Of a stretch of DNA of 34,599 nucleotides, positions 14,085 through 22,267 are shown one piece after another (positions within the stretch are counted from its first letter, which is position 1; each line of letters begins with the position of its first letter). The DNA comes from Glycomyces paridis (lineage in GTDB: Bacteria > Actinomycetota > Actinomycetes > Mycobacteriales > Micromonosporaceae). Under the pieces are notes generated by a model, which saw only the letters and a list, made by a program, of their open reading frames with translations, was not told the DNA's origin and ran no database searches. Location: assembly GCF_004912155.1 (NCBI RefSeq), contig NZ_STGX01000015.1, positions 123,957 to 158,555 on the forward strand. The letters are read 5' to 3'. Made by a program: the position numbers and the translations under genes.

Positions 14085-15602
14085 ATGGACTTCACCGCGA
14101 TCATCGGCGACACCGACCGGCTCCAGGCCGCCGTCGCCGGCCGCGACGCCCGCTTCGACGGCTGGGTGTTCCTGGCCGTGACCACCACCGGCATCTACTG
14201 CCGCCCCTCCTGCCCGGCCGTCAAACCCAAGAAGGACCACCAACGGTTCTATCCGTCCGCGGCGGCGGCGCAGGACGCGGGCTACCGGGCGTGCAAACGC
14301 TGCCGCCCCGACGCCTCCCCCGGCTCCCCCGCCTGGGACTGGCGATCCGACGTGTGCGCCCGGGCGATGCGCCTCATCGGCGAAGGCGTCGTCGACCGCG
14401 ACGGCGCCGCCGGCCTGGCCCGGCGCCTGGGGTACTCGCTGCGCCAGCTCGAACGCCTCCTGATCGCCGAGGTCGGCGCCGGACCGGCCGCCCTCGCCCG
14501 CGCCCAGCGGGCCCAGGTCGCCCGCACCCTCATCGAGTCGACGGACCTGCCGATGGGCCAGGTCGCGTTCGCGGCCGGGTTCGCCTCGATCAGGGCGTTC
14601 AACCGCGTCGTCGCCGAGGTCTTCGCCTGCGCCCCGACCGAACTGCGCACAAAGAGGATGCGCGCCAAACGGACCGGCACGGTGACCGGCGGCGGCGCCA
14701 TCACCGTCCGCCTGGCCTACCGCGAACCGTTCGAGGCCTCGAACCTGTTCGGGCACCTCGCCGCGGCCGCCGCCCCCGGCGTCGAGGAATGGCGAGGCGG
14801 CGCCTACCGGCGCACCCTGCGCCTGCCGCACGGCCCGGCCACCGCCGCCCTGCGCCCGGCCCCCGGCTACATCGAGTGCCGTCTGCGCCTGGCCGACCTG
14901 CGGGACGTCACCGCGGCCGTCGCCCGGTGCCGCCGCATGCTCGACCTCGACGCCGACCCCCACGCCCCCACCGAAGCGCTCGCCGCCGACCCTGCTCTGG
15001 GGCCGTTGGTGGCGGCGACGCCGGGGCGGCGGGTGCCGCGCAAAGCCGACGCCGAGGAGTACGCGCTGCGCGCGGTCATCGGCCAGCAGATCGCGACCGC
15101 TTCGGCCGCGACCGTCGCCGCCGGCCTCGCCGAACGCTACGGCGATCCCGTAGCCGACCCCGAAGGCGGGCTCACCCGCCTCTTCCCGACCGCCGCGGCC
15201 CTCGCTGAAGCCGACCCCGCGTATTTGCCGATGCCCCACGCCCGCCGCCGCACCCTCCAAGGCCTCGCGACGGCGCTGGCGGCGGGGCGCATCGACCTGG
15301 GGCCGGGCGCGGACTGGGCGAAGGCCCGGTCGGACCTGGCCGCGGTGCCCGGCGTGGGCCCGTGGACGGTGGAGATGATCGCCATGCGGGCCCTGGGCGA
15401 CCCCGACGCGTTCCCCGCGGCAGACCTCGGCGTCCTCAAAGGCGCCGCCGCCCTCGGGTTGGGGACCGGCCGGGACCTGCGCGAGCGTGCCGAATCGTGG
15501 CGGCCGTGGCGTTCCTACGCCGTCCAGTACCTGTGGGCGGCCAGCGCCCACCCGACCAACGACCTGCCCGTGACCGACGAAGTGGAGTTGAGCGAACGAT
15601 GA
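14085..15602 (+). CDS. alkA: Ada-AlkA fusion: methylphosphotriester sensor, AraC HTH and 3-methyladenine glycosylase
   Basis: This is 505 residues with the order Ada zinc domain, AraC helix-turn-helix, AlkA N-domain and HhH-GPD glycosylase. Zinc ligands are Cys39, Cys43, Cys70 and Cys73 (YCRPSC, CKRC). The HTH includes LARRLGYSLRQLERLL and MGQVAFAAGFASIRAFNRV. The glycosylase has the hairpin VPGVGPWTVEMIAMRALG with the catalytic Asp in FPAADLG. It excises alkylated bases and probably activates its own operon when methylated. ATG 14085 is preferred over GTG 14055, which would add unconserved residues. ATGA couples it to ogt. Confidence 0.95.
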   Translation: MDFTAIIGDTDRLQAAVAGRDARFDGWVFLAVTTTGIYCRPSCPAVKPKKDHQRFYPSAAAAQDAGYRACKRCRPDASPGSPAWDWRSDVCARAMRLIGEGVVDRDGAAGLARRLGYSLRQLERLLIAEVGAGPAALARAQRAQVARTLIESTDLPMGQVAFAAGFASIRAFNRVVAEVFACAPTELRTKRMRAKRTGTVTGGGAITVRLAYREPFEASNLFGHLAAAAAPGVEEWRGGAYRRTLRLPHGPATAALRPAPGYIECRLRLADLRDVTAAVARCRRMLDLDADPHAPTEALAADPALGPLVAATPGRRVPRKADAEEYALRAVIGQQIATASAATVAAGLAERYGDPVADPEGGLTRLFPTAAALAEADPAYLPMPHARRRTLQGLATALAAGRIDLGPGADWAKARSDLAAVPGVGPWTVEMIAMRALGDPDAFPAADLGVLKGAAALGLGTGRDLRERAESWRPWRSYAVQYLWAASAHPTNDLPVTDEVELSER

Positions 15603-16087
15603 GCACCACACACCTGACGATGGACTCCCCGCTGGGGCTCCTGGCCGTCGCGGCCACCGTCGACGGCCTGACGCACGTCCACATGGGCGTCGAGGAGATA
15701 CCGGACCATTGGGGTCCCGAGCGGGCCACGCCGGTCCTGGAAGCGGCCCTCGAACAGCTGGAGGCGTACTTCGCCGGCGACCTGAAGGACTTCGACCTGC
15801 CGTTGGCGGCGACGGGTACGGACTTCCAGCGGCGGGTCTGGGCCGAGCTGTCGCGCATCCCCTACGGCCAGACCTGCTCGTACATGGACGTGGCGATCGC
15901 GCTGGGCGACCGCAAAGCGGTCAGGGCGGTCGGGTTGGCGAACGGGCGCAACCCGATCGCGATCATCGTCCCCTGCCACCGCGTCATCGGCGCCGACGGG
16001 AAGCTCACCGGGTACGCCGGGGGCCTGTGGCGCAAGGAGCGCCTGCTGACCCTCGAAAGAGGCGAGCCGGCCCTGTTCGCGCTCTAG
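15599..16087 (+). CDS. ogt: Methylated-DNA--cysteine S-methyltransferase
   Basis: This is 162 residues with DFQRRVWAELSRIPYGQTCSY, the recognition region RAVGLANGRNPIAIIVPCHRVIG and a C-terminal GYAGGLWRKERLL. The acceptor cysteine is Cys126 in PCHR. It repairs O6-methylguanine by irreversible transfer to itself. Its ATG overlaps the Ada-AlkA stop by 4 nt, forming a two-gene alkylation-response operon. Its stop overlaps the convergent membrane-protein gene by 4 nt. Confidence 0.96.
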   Translation: MSTTHLTMDSPLGLLAVAATVDGLTHVHMGVEEIPDHWGPERATPVLEAALEQLEAYFAGDLKDFDLPLAATGTDFQRRVWAELSRIPYGQTCSYMDVAIALGDRKAVRAVGLANGRNPIAIIVPCHRVIGADGKLTGYAGGLWRKERLLTLERGEPALFAL

Positions 16088-16527
16088 AGGAGCGTCACCG
16101 CCAGATCGACGGTGACCTGCTCGTCGGTGACGACGATCGTCGCGGTGTAGCAGGCGTCGTCCCCGCAGGCGGCGGGGATGATCCCCGAGGCGTTCCCGGC
16201 CGGGGTCGCACCGGCCAAAAGCGGCGCCTCCATGCCGTTGGCTTCCAGGAACTCGCCGAACGCCGCGGCCGGGACGGCGACGGTGACCTCGGCCCGGTCG
16301 CCGGGCATCGGCGTCTCCATCTGCGACAGGTCCGCTTCGAGCACTTCGGTGCCCTCGGGGAAGTCCAGGCGCGTCGCCTCGGCCACGGTCGCCGTACTCG
16401 GCTGCGGCCCGCCTTCCAGAGCCCACGCGACCGCCCACACCGCGCCGATGAGCCCGGCGAGGACGACGGCGAGCCACAGGGCGGCGAACCAGGCGCGGCG
16501 GACGGTGGGGATCGGCGGGGAGACCAT
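16084..16527 (-). CDS. Single-pass membrane protein with extracytoplasmic domain, unknown
   Basis: This is 147 residues. A basic N-terminus and one hydrophobic helix (AWFAALWLAVVLAGLIGAVWAVAWAL) are followed by an extracytoplasmic domain rich in Thr, Ala and acidic residues. That domain holds two cysteines close together in PAACGDDACY, which could form a disulfide. I do not recognise a family. It has its own -10 hexamer TAGGGT 7 nt before ATG and is the last gene of a run on this strand. Confidence 0.75.
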   Translation of the reverse strand: MVSPPIPTVRRAWFAALWLAVVLAGLIGAVWAVAWALEGGPQPSTATVAEATRLDFPEGTEVLEADLSQMETPMPGDRAEVTVAVPAAAFGEFLEANGMEAPLLAGATPAGNASGIIPAACGDDACYTATIVVTDEQVTVDLAVTLL

Positions 16528-16534
16528 GGCCGCG

Positions 16535-16540
16535 ACCCTA
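16535..16540 (-). promoter_or_regulatory. -10 hexamer TAGGGT, leaderless start
   Basis: On the minus strand TAGGGT ends 7 nt before ATG 16527, with no Shine-Dalgarno sequence between. Confidence 0.62.
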
Positions 16541-16569
16541 CCCGGTGACCGCCGGTCGCCGCTCGTGCA

Positions 16570-17211
16570 CTACAGGCCGGAGACGGGCCCGGGGTGGCGT
16601 TCGGTGCGCGCCAGGGCCCGCACGAGCGCGGCCTGCCCGTGCCGGTGCGCCGCAAGGCGCACCAGGACCGCGGCGGCGGTGTCGAACGGCGCCTGACCGA
16701 ACTCGGGTGTCGGGACGCCGACGGAGCAGGCGAGGTCGTCGGCGTGGACGACGAGCTCCATGATGCGCGTGACCAGAAAGTCGTCGAACGTCGTCGCGTA
16801 CACCCAATACGGGTTCCCGCCCGCCGCGTCCACCGCCAGCGCGGGGAGACGTTCGGCGAGGACGGTCAGGGCCGCTTCGGCGCTCGCCTGCACCTGCGCG
16901 GGGCCGTGTTCGGCGAGGGTCTCCCCGCCGGCGCGCACCTTCGTGTTCGACGCACTGGAGGGGTCCCCGTCGAGCCAGGCCGCCTCGAAATAATGCTCAT
17001 AAAGGGTCTTGTGGGGGCGGCCGGTGTAGTCGGTGTCGAGCGCTTCGGCGGCCGCGAGCACCTGCCCGGCCAGGTGCGCGGCGAGGCCGCCGACGGTGAA
17101 CCCCTCCAGCGCCGAAGGCTCCCCCCACTGCTCGCGCACCGCTTCGGCGCCGAGGAGGTCCAGGCCCGTGCGGGCCGCCTCCAGGAACTGGCCGCGAACA
17201 TCGACACTCAT
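16570..17211 (-). CDS. Maleylpyruvate isomerase N-terminal/DinB-fold family protein
   Basis: This is 213 residues from ATG 17211, preceded by AAGGAAG. The family pattern is LEGFTVGGLAAHLAGQVLAAAEAL in the first helical pair and TTFDDFLVTRIMELVVHADDLACSVG later, with histidines placed as in mycothiol-dependent metal sites, then a helical C-terminus. It is a second member of the superfamily also seen at 6711-7367, and unlike that one it has a normal stop. A mycothiol transferase or isomerase role is possible but unproven. It follows the coiled-coil gene by 20 nt. Confidence 0.87.
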   Translation of the reverse strand: MSVDVRGQFLEAARTGLDLLGAEAVREQWGEPSALEGFTVGGLAAHLAGQVLAAAEALDTDYTGRPHKTLYEHYFEAAWLDGDPSSASNTKVRAGGETLAEHGPAQVQASAEAALTVLAERLPALAVDAAGGNPYWVYATTFDDFLVTRIMELVVHADDLACSVGVPTPEFGQAPFDTAAAVLVRLAAHRHGQAALVRALARTERHPGPVSGL

Positions 17212-17231
17212 ATGCGCTTCCTTACCGGTCG

Positions 17232-18194
17232 TCAGCGGACGGAGACGTGGACGTGGTTGGTGTGGTCGCCCGCGGGCGTCCCGTTGACCCCCGAATAGGA
17301 CCGCCACTCAGAACCGGGCGACCAGAACTGGCGGTACCAGATGACGTACTCCACCCCGAGCGCGTCGGCGTTGTTCACATACCACGCCGCCAACTGGTCC
17401 CCGTACGTCTTGTCGTCGCCGGACGCGTCGACGTCCTGGAACCCCGAGGCGTTCGCGGCCCAGTCGCACGCCCGCCCCAGCGGATGCTCACCCGAGCCGC
17501 CCGACCGGTAGCACGAGACGTAGTGGTCGAACCCGGCCTCTTTCGTCTCGTTGTACACGTGCAGCGTCGCCGGCGTCAGGCACCCCGACGTCGTCGGATC
17601 GTCCTCGGTGCACCCACCGCCTGATCCCGGGCCGCTCTCGGCCGCCGGAGCGCCGCCGTCGGAGCCGGGACCGGCGGCCTCCTCGGCGCGCAGCTCCTCG
17701 AGTTCCTCTTCGAGGTCCTCTTGGGCTTTTTCGGCGTCCTTGAGGGCCTCGGCGGCGTCGGCGACCTGGTCGGCGTGCGCGGCCTGCTCGGCCTCCAACT
17801 CGTCCAAGACCTCCCCGGCCTCGGCCAGCAGCGCCGCCCGCTCGTTGCCGAGGAACCCGGTGTACGTCATCGCGTCGATGAGCGACCGCGAATCGGTCGA
17901 GGACAAGATCGCGTTCGTCTGCTGGAGGTCGCCCTCGGTGTGCAGGTACAGCGCGTACTCGTTGAGGTCGGCCTTGAGCTCGTCGAACCGGGCCTGGGTC
18001 TCCTCGATCTGCCCTTCGAGGTCGGCCGCGCGGTCCTCGGCGGCCTCGACCTGCTCTTGGGCGTCGTTGACGGCCGCGATGGCCTCGGCCAGGTCGGCTT
18101 CGAGTGTCTCCTCGTCCGGCTCGGCGCTGGCCGGCACGGGGAACAGCGCCAGGAGGGCGGCGAGGAGAACGACGGGGAGGATTTTGTTGCGCAC
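17232..18194 (-). CDS. Secreted coiled-coil protein with C-terminal ARB_07466/VldE-like domain
   Basis: This is 320 residues. A Sec signal (LLAALLALFPVPASA) is followed by a long coiled coil rich in Glu and Ala (about residues 27-170), like the N-termini of RipA-type cell-wall hydrolases. After a Gly/Ser/Pro linker, the C-terminal domain shows SGGSGEHPLGRACDWA, VEYVIWYRQFWSPGSEW and DHTNHVHVSVR. This HPLG...D...H-x-H pattern resembles M15-like domains. It probably acts on peptidoglycan outside the cell. It starts with GTG, 30 nt after xthA on the same strand, so the two may be co-transcribed. Confidence 0.88.
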   Translation of the reverse strand: MRNKILPVVLLAALLALFPVPASAEPDEETLEADLAEAIAAVNDAQEQVEAAEDRAADLEGQIEETQARFDELKADLNEYALYLHTEGDLQQTNAILSSTDSRSLIDAMTYTGFLGNERAALLAEAGEVLDELEAEQAAHADQVADAAEALKDAEKAQEDLEEELEELRAEEAAGPGSDGGAPAAESGPGSGGGCTEDDPTTSGCLTPATLHVYNETKEAGFDHYVSCYRSGGSGEHPLGRACDWAANASGFQDVDASGDDKTYGDQLAAWYVNNADALGVEYVIWYRQFWSPGSEWRSYSGVNGTPAGDHTNHVHVSVR

Positions 18195-18224
18195 GGTGGG
18201 GAGCGGTGCCTTCCGGACGGTCGG

Positions 18225-19004
18225 TTACAGGTCGAGGTCGATCACGAGGGGGGCGTGGTCGGAGGCGCCTTTGCCTTTGCGTTCGTTGCGGTCGACGTAG
18301 GCGTCGGTCACCGCGGCGGCGAACGCGGGGTTGGCCAGGGCCAGGTCGATGCGCAGGCCGCGGTTCTTGGGGAAGTCGAGGTTGCGGTAGTCCCAGAACG
18401 TGAACGGCTGATCGTACTTGAGGGCGCGGGGGTGCACGTCGGCGAGACCGGCGGCACCGACGCCCGCCAGCGCCGCTCGTTCTTGCGGGGTGATGTGCGT
18501 GGTGGCGGTCCAGGCCTCGACGTCCCAGATGTCGTCGTCGGTGGGGCAGATGTTGTAGTCGCCCATCGCCGCGAACGGGAGCGCACCGGCGGCGTCGGTG
18601 GCGGCGTCGGCGGCGAGGGCCTTGAGGAACGCGAGCTTGTAGGGGAAGTGCGCGTCGGCGACGTCGCGGCCGTTGGGGATGTAGAGGGACTGGACGCGGA
18701 CGGGCCCGCACGTCGCGGTGATCGCGCGCGCCTCAACGGCGTCACCGAAGGCCGGCTGGTCGGCGATGCCGCGCCGCACGTCGTCCAAGCCGATACGCGA
18801 GAGGATCGCGACGCCGTTCCAGCGCCCGGTCCCCCACGCGGCCGTCGCATACCCCGCCTCGGCGATCGCCTCGACGGGGACGTCGTCGGTGGCGCATTTG
18901 AGTTCTTGGAGGCACACCACGTCGCAGTCGGCGCCGGCGAGCCAGGCCAGAAGCCGGTCGAGTCGGGCTTTGAGCGAGTTGATGTTCCACGTGGCCACGC
19001 GCAT
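18225..19004 (-). CDS. xthA: Exodeoxyribonuclease III family AP endonuclease
   Basis: This is 259 residues beginning RVATWNINSLKARLDRLLAWL, with the metal Glu in CLQELKC, then PNGRDVADAHFPYKLAF, MGDYNICPTDDDIWD, FTFWDYRNLDFPKNRGLRIDLAL and a terminal SDHAPLVIDLDL. These are the catalytic Asn, Glu, Asp and Asp-His motifs of ExoIII/APE1 enzymes for base-excision repair. ATG 19004 is chosen over GTG 19013 because TATCGT ends 7 nt before it and overlaps the GTG. A second paralogue lies at 21419 on the other strand. Confidence 0.95.
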   Translation of the reverse strand: MRVATWNINSLKARLDRLLAWLAGADCDVVCLQELKCATDDVPVEAIAEAGYATAAWGTGRWNGVAILSRIGLDDVRRGIADQPAFGDAVEARAITATCGPVRVQSLYIPNGRDVADAHFPYKLAFLKALAADAATDAAGALPFAAMGDYNICPTDDDIWDVEAWTATTHITPQERAALAGVGAAGLADVHPRALKYDQPFTFWDYRNLDFPKNRGLRIDLALANPAFAAAVTDAYVDRNERKGKGASDHAPLVIDLDL

Positions 19005-19011
19005 GGGCCTC

Positions 19012-19017
19012 ACGATA
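19012..19017 (-). promoter_or_regulatory. -10 hexamer TATCGT, leaderless start of xthA
   Basis: On the minus strand TATCGT ends 7 nt before ATG 19004. It overlaps the alternative GTG 19013 and so argues against that start. Confidence 0.62.
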
Positions 19018-19052
19018 CCCGCATCCTCTCGGCCGTGAGCGGACGCGGCGCC

Positions 19053-21317
19053 TCAGGCCCGTTCGGGTACTCCGGTCGTTTCGGCGGTCTCGGGTGCGGT
19101 CCGGGGCCCGGGGAGGGGGCCGACGGCGACGGCGAGGAGGCCGAAGCCGACGGTGGCGGTGAACCCGGGGATGGCGATCCCGGAGTCGTTGACGAGGGCG
19201 CCGATGAGGGCGACGGCGGCCAGGCCGACGACGGCGGCGCCGACGCGGTCGGAGCGGATCGGGGCGCGGCGCCGCCAGATGAGGTAGGCGCCGATGAGGG
19301 CGGCCAGGCACACCCAGGTGAGGGGTTTGCCGATGGTCGACAGGGACGCGTCGGCTTTGCGGACGACGATCTGGGCGGCGGTGCCGTCGAGGACCGAGCC
19401 GATGAACCGGCCCAGGTGGGTCTGGTCCTCTTCGGGCCGCAGGTAGTCGAGGAATCCGCCGATCGCGAACGCCGCCAGGGCGACCGACCCGGCGAGGGCG
19501 ACGGCGCCGACGGTCAGGCGACGGCCCCACAGGCGCAGGCAGGTGAGGATGACCGCGGCCACGAGGGTGAGGGTGCCGCCCATGTCGCGCCCGAGCATCG
19601 GGGCGCCGACGATGACGACGGCGGCCAGGCCCAGCGCGACGGGCCCCCAGATACGCGAGCGCCCCCGCCAGGGCACGAACGCGATGAGGAGGATGACGGC
19701 GGCGGCGAAGACGCTGAACGCGTAGTTGCCGAGCCCGGTGAAACGGGCCCCGACCTGCGCGGTGTAGCCCATGGGAGTGTGCAGGGGCCAGGTCGCGCCC
19801 GAGACCTGGTCGGCGACGATGAGCGCCGCCGCCGCGCCCGCGACCACGAGGGCCGGGCGGGCGCCGGTGCGCGTCTGCGGCAGACTCGCGGCCACCGTCA
19901 ACAGCGCGACGCCCGCGGCGATGACGGCCCAGAACACCAGCGCCGGCTGGTCCGAGCGCCACCACGGCGGGATGCCGGCGGCGACGCCCGCGACCGGGAC
20001 GGCCGCAACCGCCACGCACACCGTCTGCGCGGTCCGCCGCCACCGGTCGCCGCCCCGCAGCAGCCAAACGGCGAAGCCGACCGCGACGCACCCGAGGAAG
20101 GACACGACGGCGTAGAACCACCAGTCGACCGTGGCGACGGCGGTGGCCGCGGCGGTCTCGTCCACGCCCGCGCGGACCGCGGCCTCGCTGGTGCGGTCCG
20201 GGTCGGGCAGGACGGTGACGGGAGCGCCGGCCACAGTGGCGGGCAGTTCGGCGCCGACGACCGACAAGGCCGTCGCGGTGATGTCGACCAGCTGCACATA
20301 CCCGTCGCGGCCGGTCGTGGACGAGGTCAGGCCGCCCGCTTCAACCCCGGCCCCGGTGTAGAGGACGGGGTGGAGCGCCGAGGGCGCCGAAGCGTCGGCG
20401 ATCCCGGCGACGATGAGCCGCCAGTCCCCGGGCAGATCGCCGGCCACCCGCCCGACCGCCGCGTCAGCGGCCTTGGCGGCACTGACCCGCACAGGGTCGG
20501 CGTCGGGCACGATCTCACCGGGGTGCTCCCCTTCGGGCACCGAAGGCTCGTCGCCGACCTCGGTGTCGTCGGAGCCGAGCTGGTCGTAGTCGGTGGTCGC
20601 ATCCGGCGCCCGGTCCTCACTGTCGCCCACCACGACACCGGGGTCGACCACGACGATGTCGCACGCGGCCATCGCCGCCCCCAGCGAATCCAGGGTCGGC
20701 GCCCAGAACGCCACGCGCCCTTCGGTATCGGCCGCCGCCAGCGCGGCCCCGTTCCCGATCCCGGCCACACACGAGCCCGGCTCGGCCACCGGCGCCTCCT
20801 CGCCGTGCTCGGCCGCCTCCTCAGCGGCCTCGGCCTGCTCGGCCGCCGAGATCGCGATCGCATCGGCGAGCGAACCGAGCCGCGCCCCGTAGTTGTACGC
20901 CGAGTTCGCCTCGATGAGCGCCTCCCACGCACCCACCGTCCACGACCCGCCCGCCTCCTCAGGAGCGGGAATCTGCGACTGCGCCACACACTGGGCGTCC
21001 CGGGGAGCGGCGCCACCGGCCCGCTCCCCCGCACCCAGACTCACCCAAGCCGCCTCGGGGCACGTCCACGACCCGATCGTGCGCACACTCATCGCCGCCG
21101 AAGCGCCCGTCCCGGCCATCCCCCACAAATGCGGGGTCGCCTCGGGGTCGATGTCCGACCACGCCAGGCCCGGTATGCCGATGACGACGACCCCGGCCGC
21201 CTCCCGATCCTCCGGCGCCGCCGACACCGGAGCCGCGACCGCCAGGCACGCGACCGCCCCGGCCAGCGCGGCCGCCGCCCAACGCACCCATGCCCGCACA
21301 CCCGCCACCGATTTCAT
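19053..21317 (-). CDS. Large membrane protein with alkaline-phosphatase-like N-terminal domain
   Basis: This is 754 residues. A signal-like N-terminus precedes an extracytoplasmic domain of about 370 residues with VVVIGIPGLAWSDIDPEATPHLW, which resembles alkaline-phosphatase/sulfatase folds: Asp near a central strand, then a TPHLW turn. From about residue 400 there are roughly ten hydrophobic helices, with GARFTGLGNYAFSVF and GAPMLGRDMGGTLTL as striking conserved-looking loops. An envelope polymer transferase or ligase is a guess. ATG 21317 is preferred because TACACT lies 7 nt upstream; an earlier frame start at 21344 would cross that promoter. Confidence 0.82.
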   Translation of the reverse strand: MKSVAGVRAWVRWAAAALAGAVACLAVAAPVSAAPEDREAAGVVVIGIPGLAWSDIDPEATPHLWGMAGTGASAAMSVRTIGSWTCPEAAWVSLGAGERAGGAAPRDAQCVAQSQIPAPEEAGGSWTVGAWEALIEANSAYNYGARLGSLADAIAISAAEQAEAAEEAAEHGEEAPVAEPGSCVAGIGNGAALAAADTEGRVAFWAPTLDSLGAAMAACDIVVVDPGVVVGDSEDRAPDATTDYDQLGSDDTEVGDEPSVPEGEHPGEIVPDADPVRVSAAKAADAAVGRVAGDLPGDWRLIVAGIADASAPSALHPVLYTGAGVEAGGLTSSTTGRDGYVQLVDITATALSVVGAELPATVAGAPVTVLPDPDRTSEAAVRAGVDETAAATAVATVDWWFYAVVSFLGCVAVGFAVWLLRGGDRWRRTAQTVCVAVAAVPVAGVAAGIPPWWRSDQPALVFWAVIAAGVALLTVAASLPQTRTGARPALVVAGAAAALIVADQVSGATWPLHTPMGYTAQVGARFTGLGNYAFSVFAAAVILLIAFVPWRGRSRIWGPVALGLAAVVIVGAPMLGRDMGGTLTLVAAVILTCLRLWGRRLTVGAVALAGSVALAAFAIGGFLDYLRPEEDQTHLGRFIGSVLDGTAAQIVVRKADASLSTIGKPLTWVCLAALIGAYLIWRRRAPIRSDRVGAAVVGLAAVALIGALVNDSGIAIPGFTATVGFGLLAVAVGPLPGPRTAPETAETTGVPERA

Positions 21318-21324
21318 GACGACG

Positions 21325-21330
21325 AGTGTA
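21325..21330 (-). promoter_or_regulatory. -10 hexamer TACACT, leaderless start
   Basis: On the minus strand TACACT ends 7 nt before ATG 21317 of the phosphatase-like membrane protein. Confidence 0.62.
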
Positions 21331-21406
21331 TGGGGTCGGGGCACCGCCCCACCCTCGCTCCCTCACCGGCCACGCGCCGCTCACCCGAACCGTCGGCCCC
21401 GCGCGT

Positions 21407-21412
21407 TAGGGT
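21407..21412 (+). promoter_or_regulatory. -10 hexamer TAGGGT, leaderless start of second xthA
   Basis: TAGGGT ends 6 nt before ATG 21419. It is divergent from the promoter at 21325-21330. Confidence 0.62.
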
Positions 21413-21418
21413 GGGCCG

Positions 21419-22219
21419 ATGCGCACCATCGCCACCGCCAACGTCAACGGGATCCGCGCCGCCGCCAAGAAGGGCATCGTCCCCTGGCTCACCGGCCTCA
21501 CCGCCGACGTCGTCCTCCTCCAGGAAGTCCGCGCCGACGACACCCAAATCCCCGACGAGGCGCGCGCGGCGGGCGGCTGGCACTGGACGCTCGCCCCCTC
21601 ACTCGCCGCCAAAGGCCGCGCCGGCGTCGCCGTCCTCACCCGCACCGAACCCGAAGCCGTCCGCATCGGCTTCGGCTCCGACGAGTTCGACACCCACGGC
21701 CGCTACGCCGAAGTCGACCTCCCCGGCCTCACCGTCGCCAGCCTGTACCTGCCCTCAGGCGAGACCGACACGCCCCGCCAGGTCGAGAAGGAACGGTTCA
21801 TGGCCGCCTTCGCCGACTACCTCACCGAAGCCGCCGCCACCGCCCGCAAGAGCGGCCGCGAGCTCCTGGTGTGCGGAGACTGGAACATCGCCCACGCCGA
21901 AGCGGACCTGAAGAACTGGAAGGCGAACAAGAAGACCGCCGGATTCCTCCCCGAAGAACGCGCCTGGCTCTCGGACCTGTACGACAACCGCGACCTCGTC
22001 GACGTCGTCCGCGCCCTCCACCCCGACGTCGAAGGCCCCTACTCGTGGTGGTCCTACCGGGGCCGCGCCTTCGACAACAACGCCGGCTGGCGCATCGACC
22101 TCCACGTCGCCACCCCCGGCCTCGCGAGCAAGGCCCGCACCGCCTGGGTCGACCGCGCCGCCACGCACGACGCCCGCTGGTCCGACCACGCCCCCGTCCT
22201 CGTCACCTACGACCACTAG
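21419..22219 (+). CDS. Exodeoxyribonuclease III-like endonuclease (second paralogue)
   Basis: This is 266 residues: MRTIATANVNGIRAAAKKGIVPWL (Asn site), VVLLQEVRADD (Glu), LYLPSGETDTPRQVEKERFM, VCGDWNIAHAEADLKNWKANKK (Asp-Asn), WWSYRGRAFDNNAGWRIDLHVA and SDHAPVLVTYDH (Asp-His). All catalytic positions of the ExoIII/APE family are present. The NVNG start and KNWKANKK loop mark the second actinobacterial XthA group. It probably processes abasic sites or 3' ends. The DUF3516 helicase gene follows 39-48 nt downstream and may be co-transcribed. Confidence 0.95.
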   Translation: MRTIATANVNGIRAAAKKGIVPWLTGLTADVVLLQEVRADDTQIPDEARAAGGWHWTLAPSLAAKGRAGVAVLTRTEPEAVRIGFGSDEFDTHGRYAEVDLPGLTVASLYLPSGETDTPRQVEKERFMAAFADYLTEAAATARKSGRELLVCGDWNIAHAEADLKNWKANKKTAGFLPEERAWLSDLYDNRDLVDVVRALHPDVEGPYSWWSYRGRAFDNNAGWRIDLHVATPGLASKARTAWVDRAATHDARWSDHAPVLVTYDH

Positions 22220-22267
22220 CACCCCCGCCCGGCCCGGCGGGCAAAGCGCCAGGCACCATTGACCACC

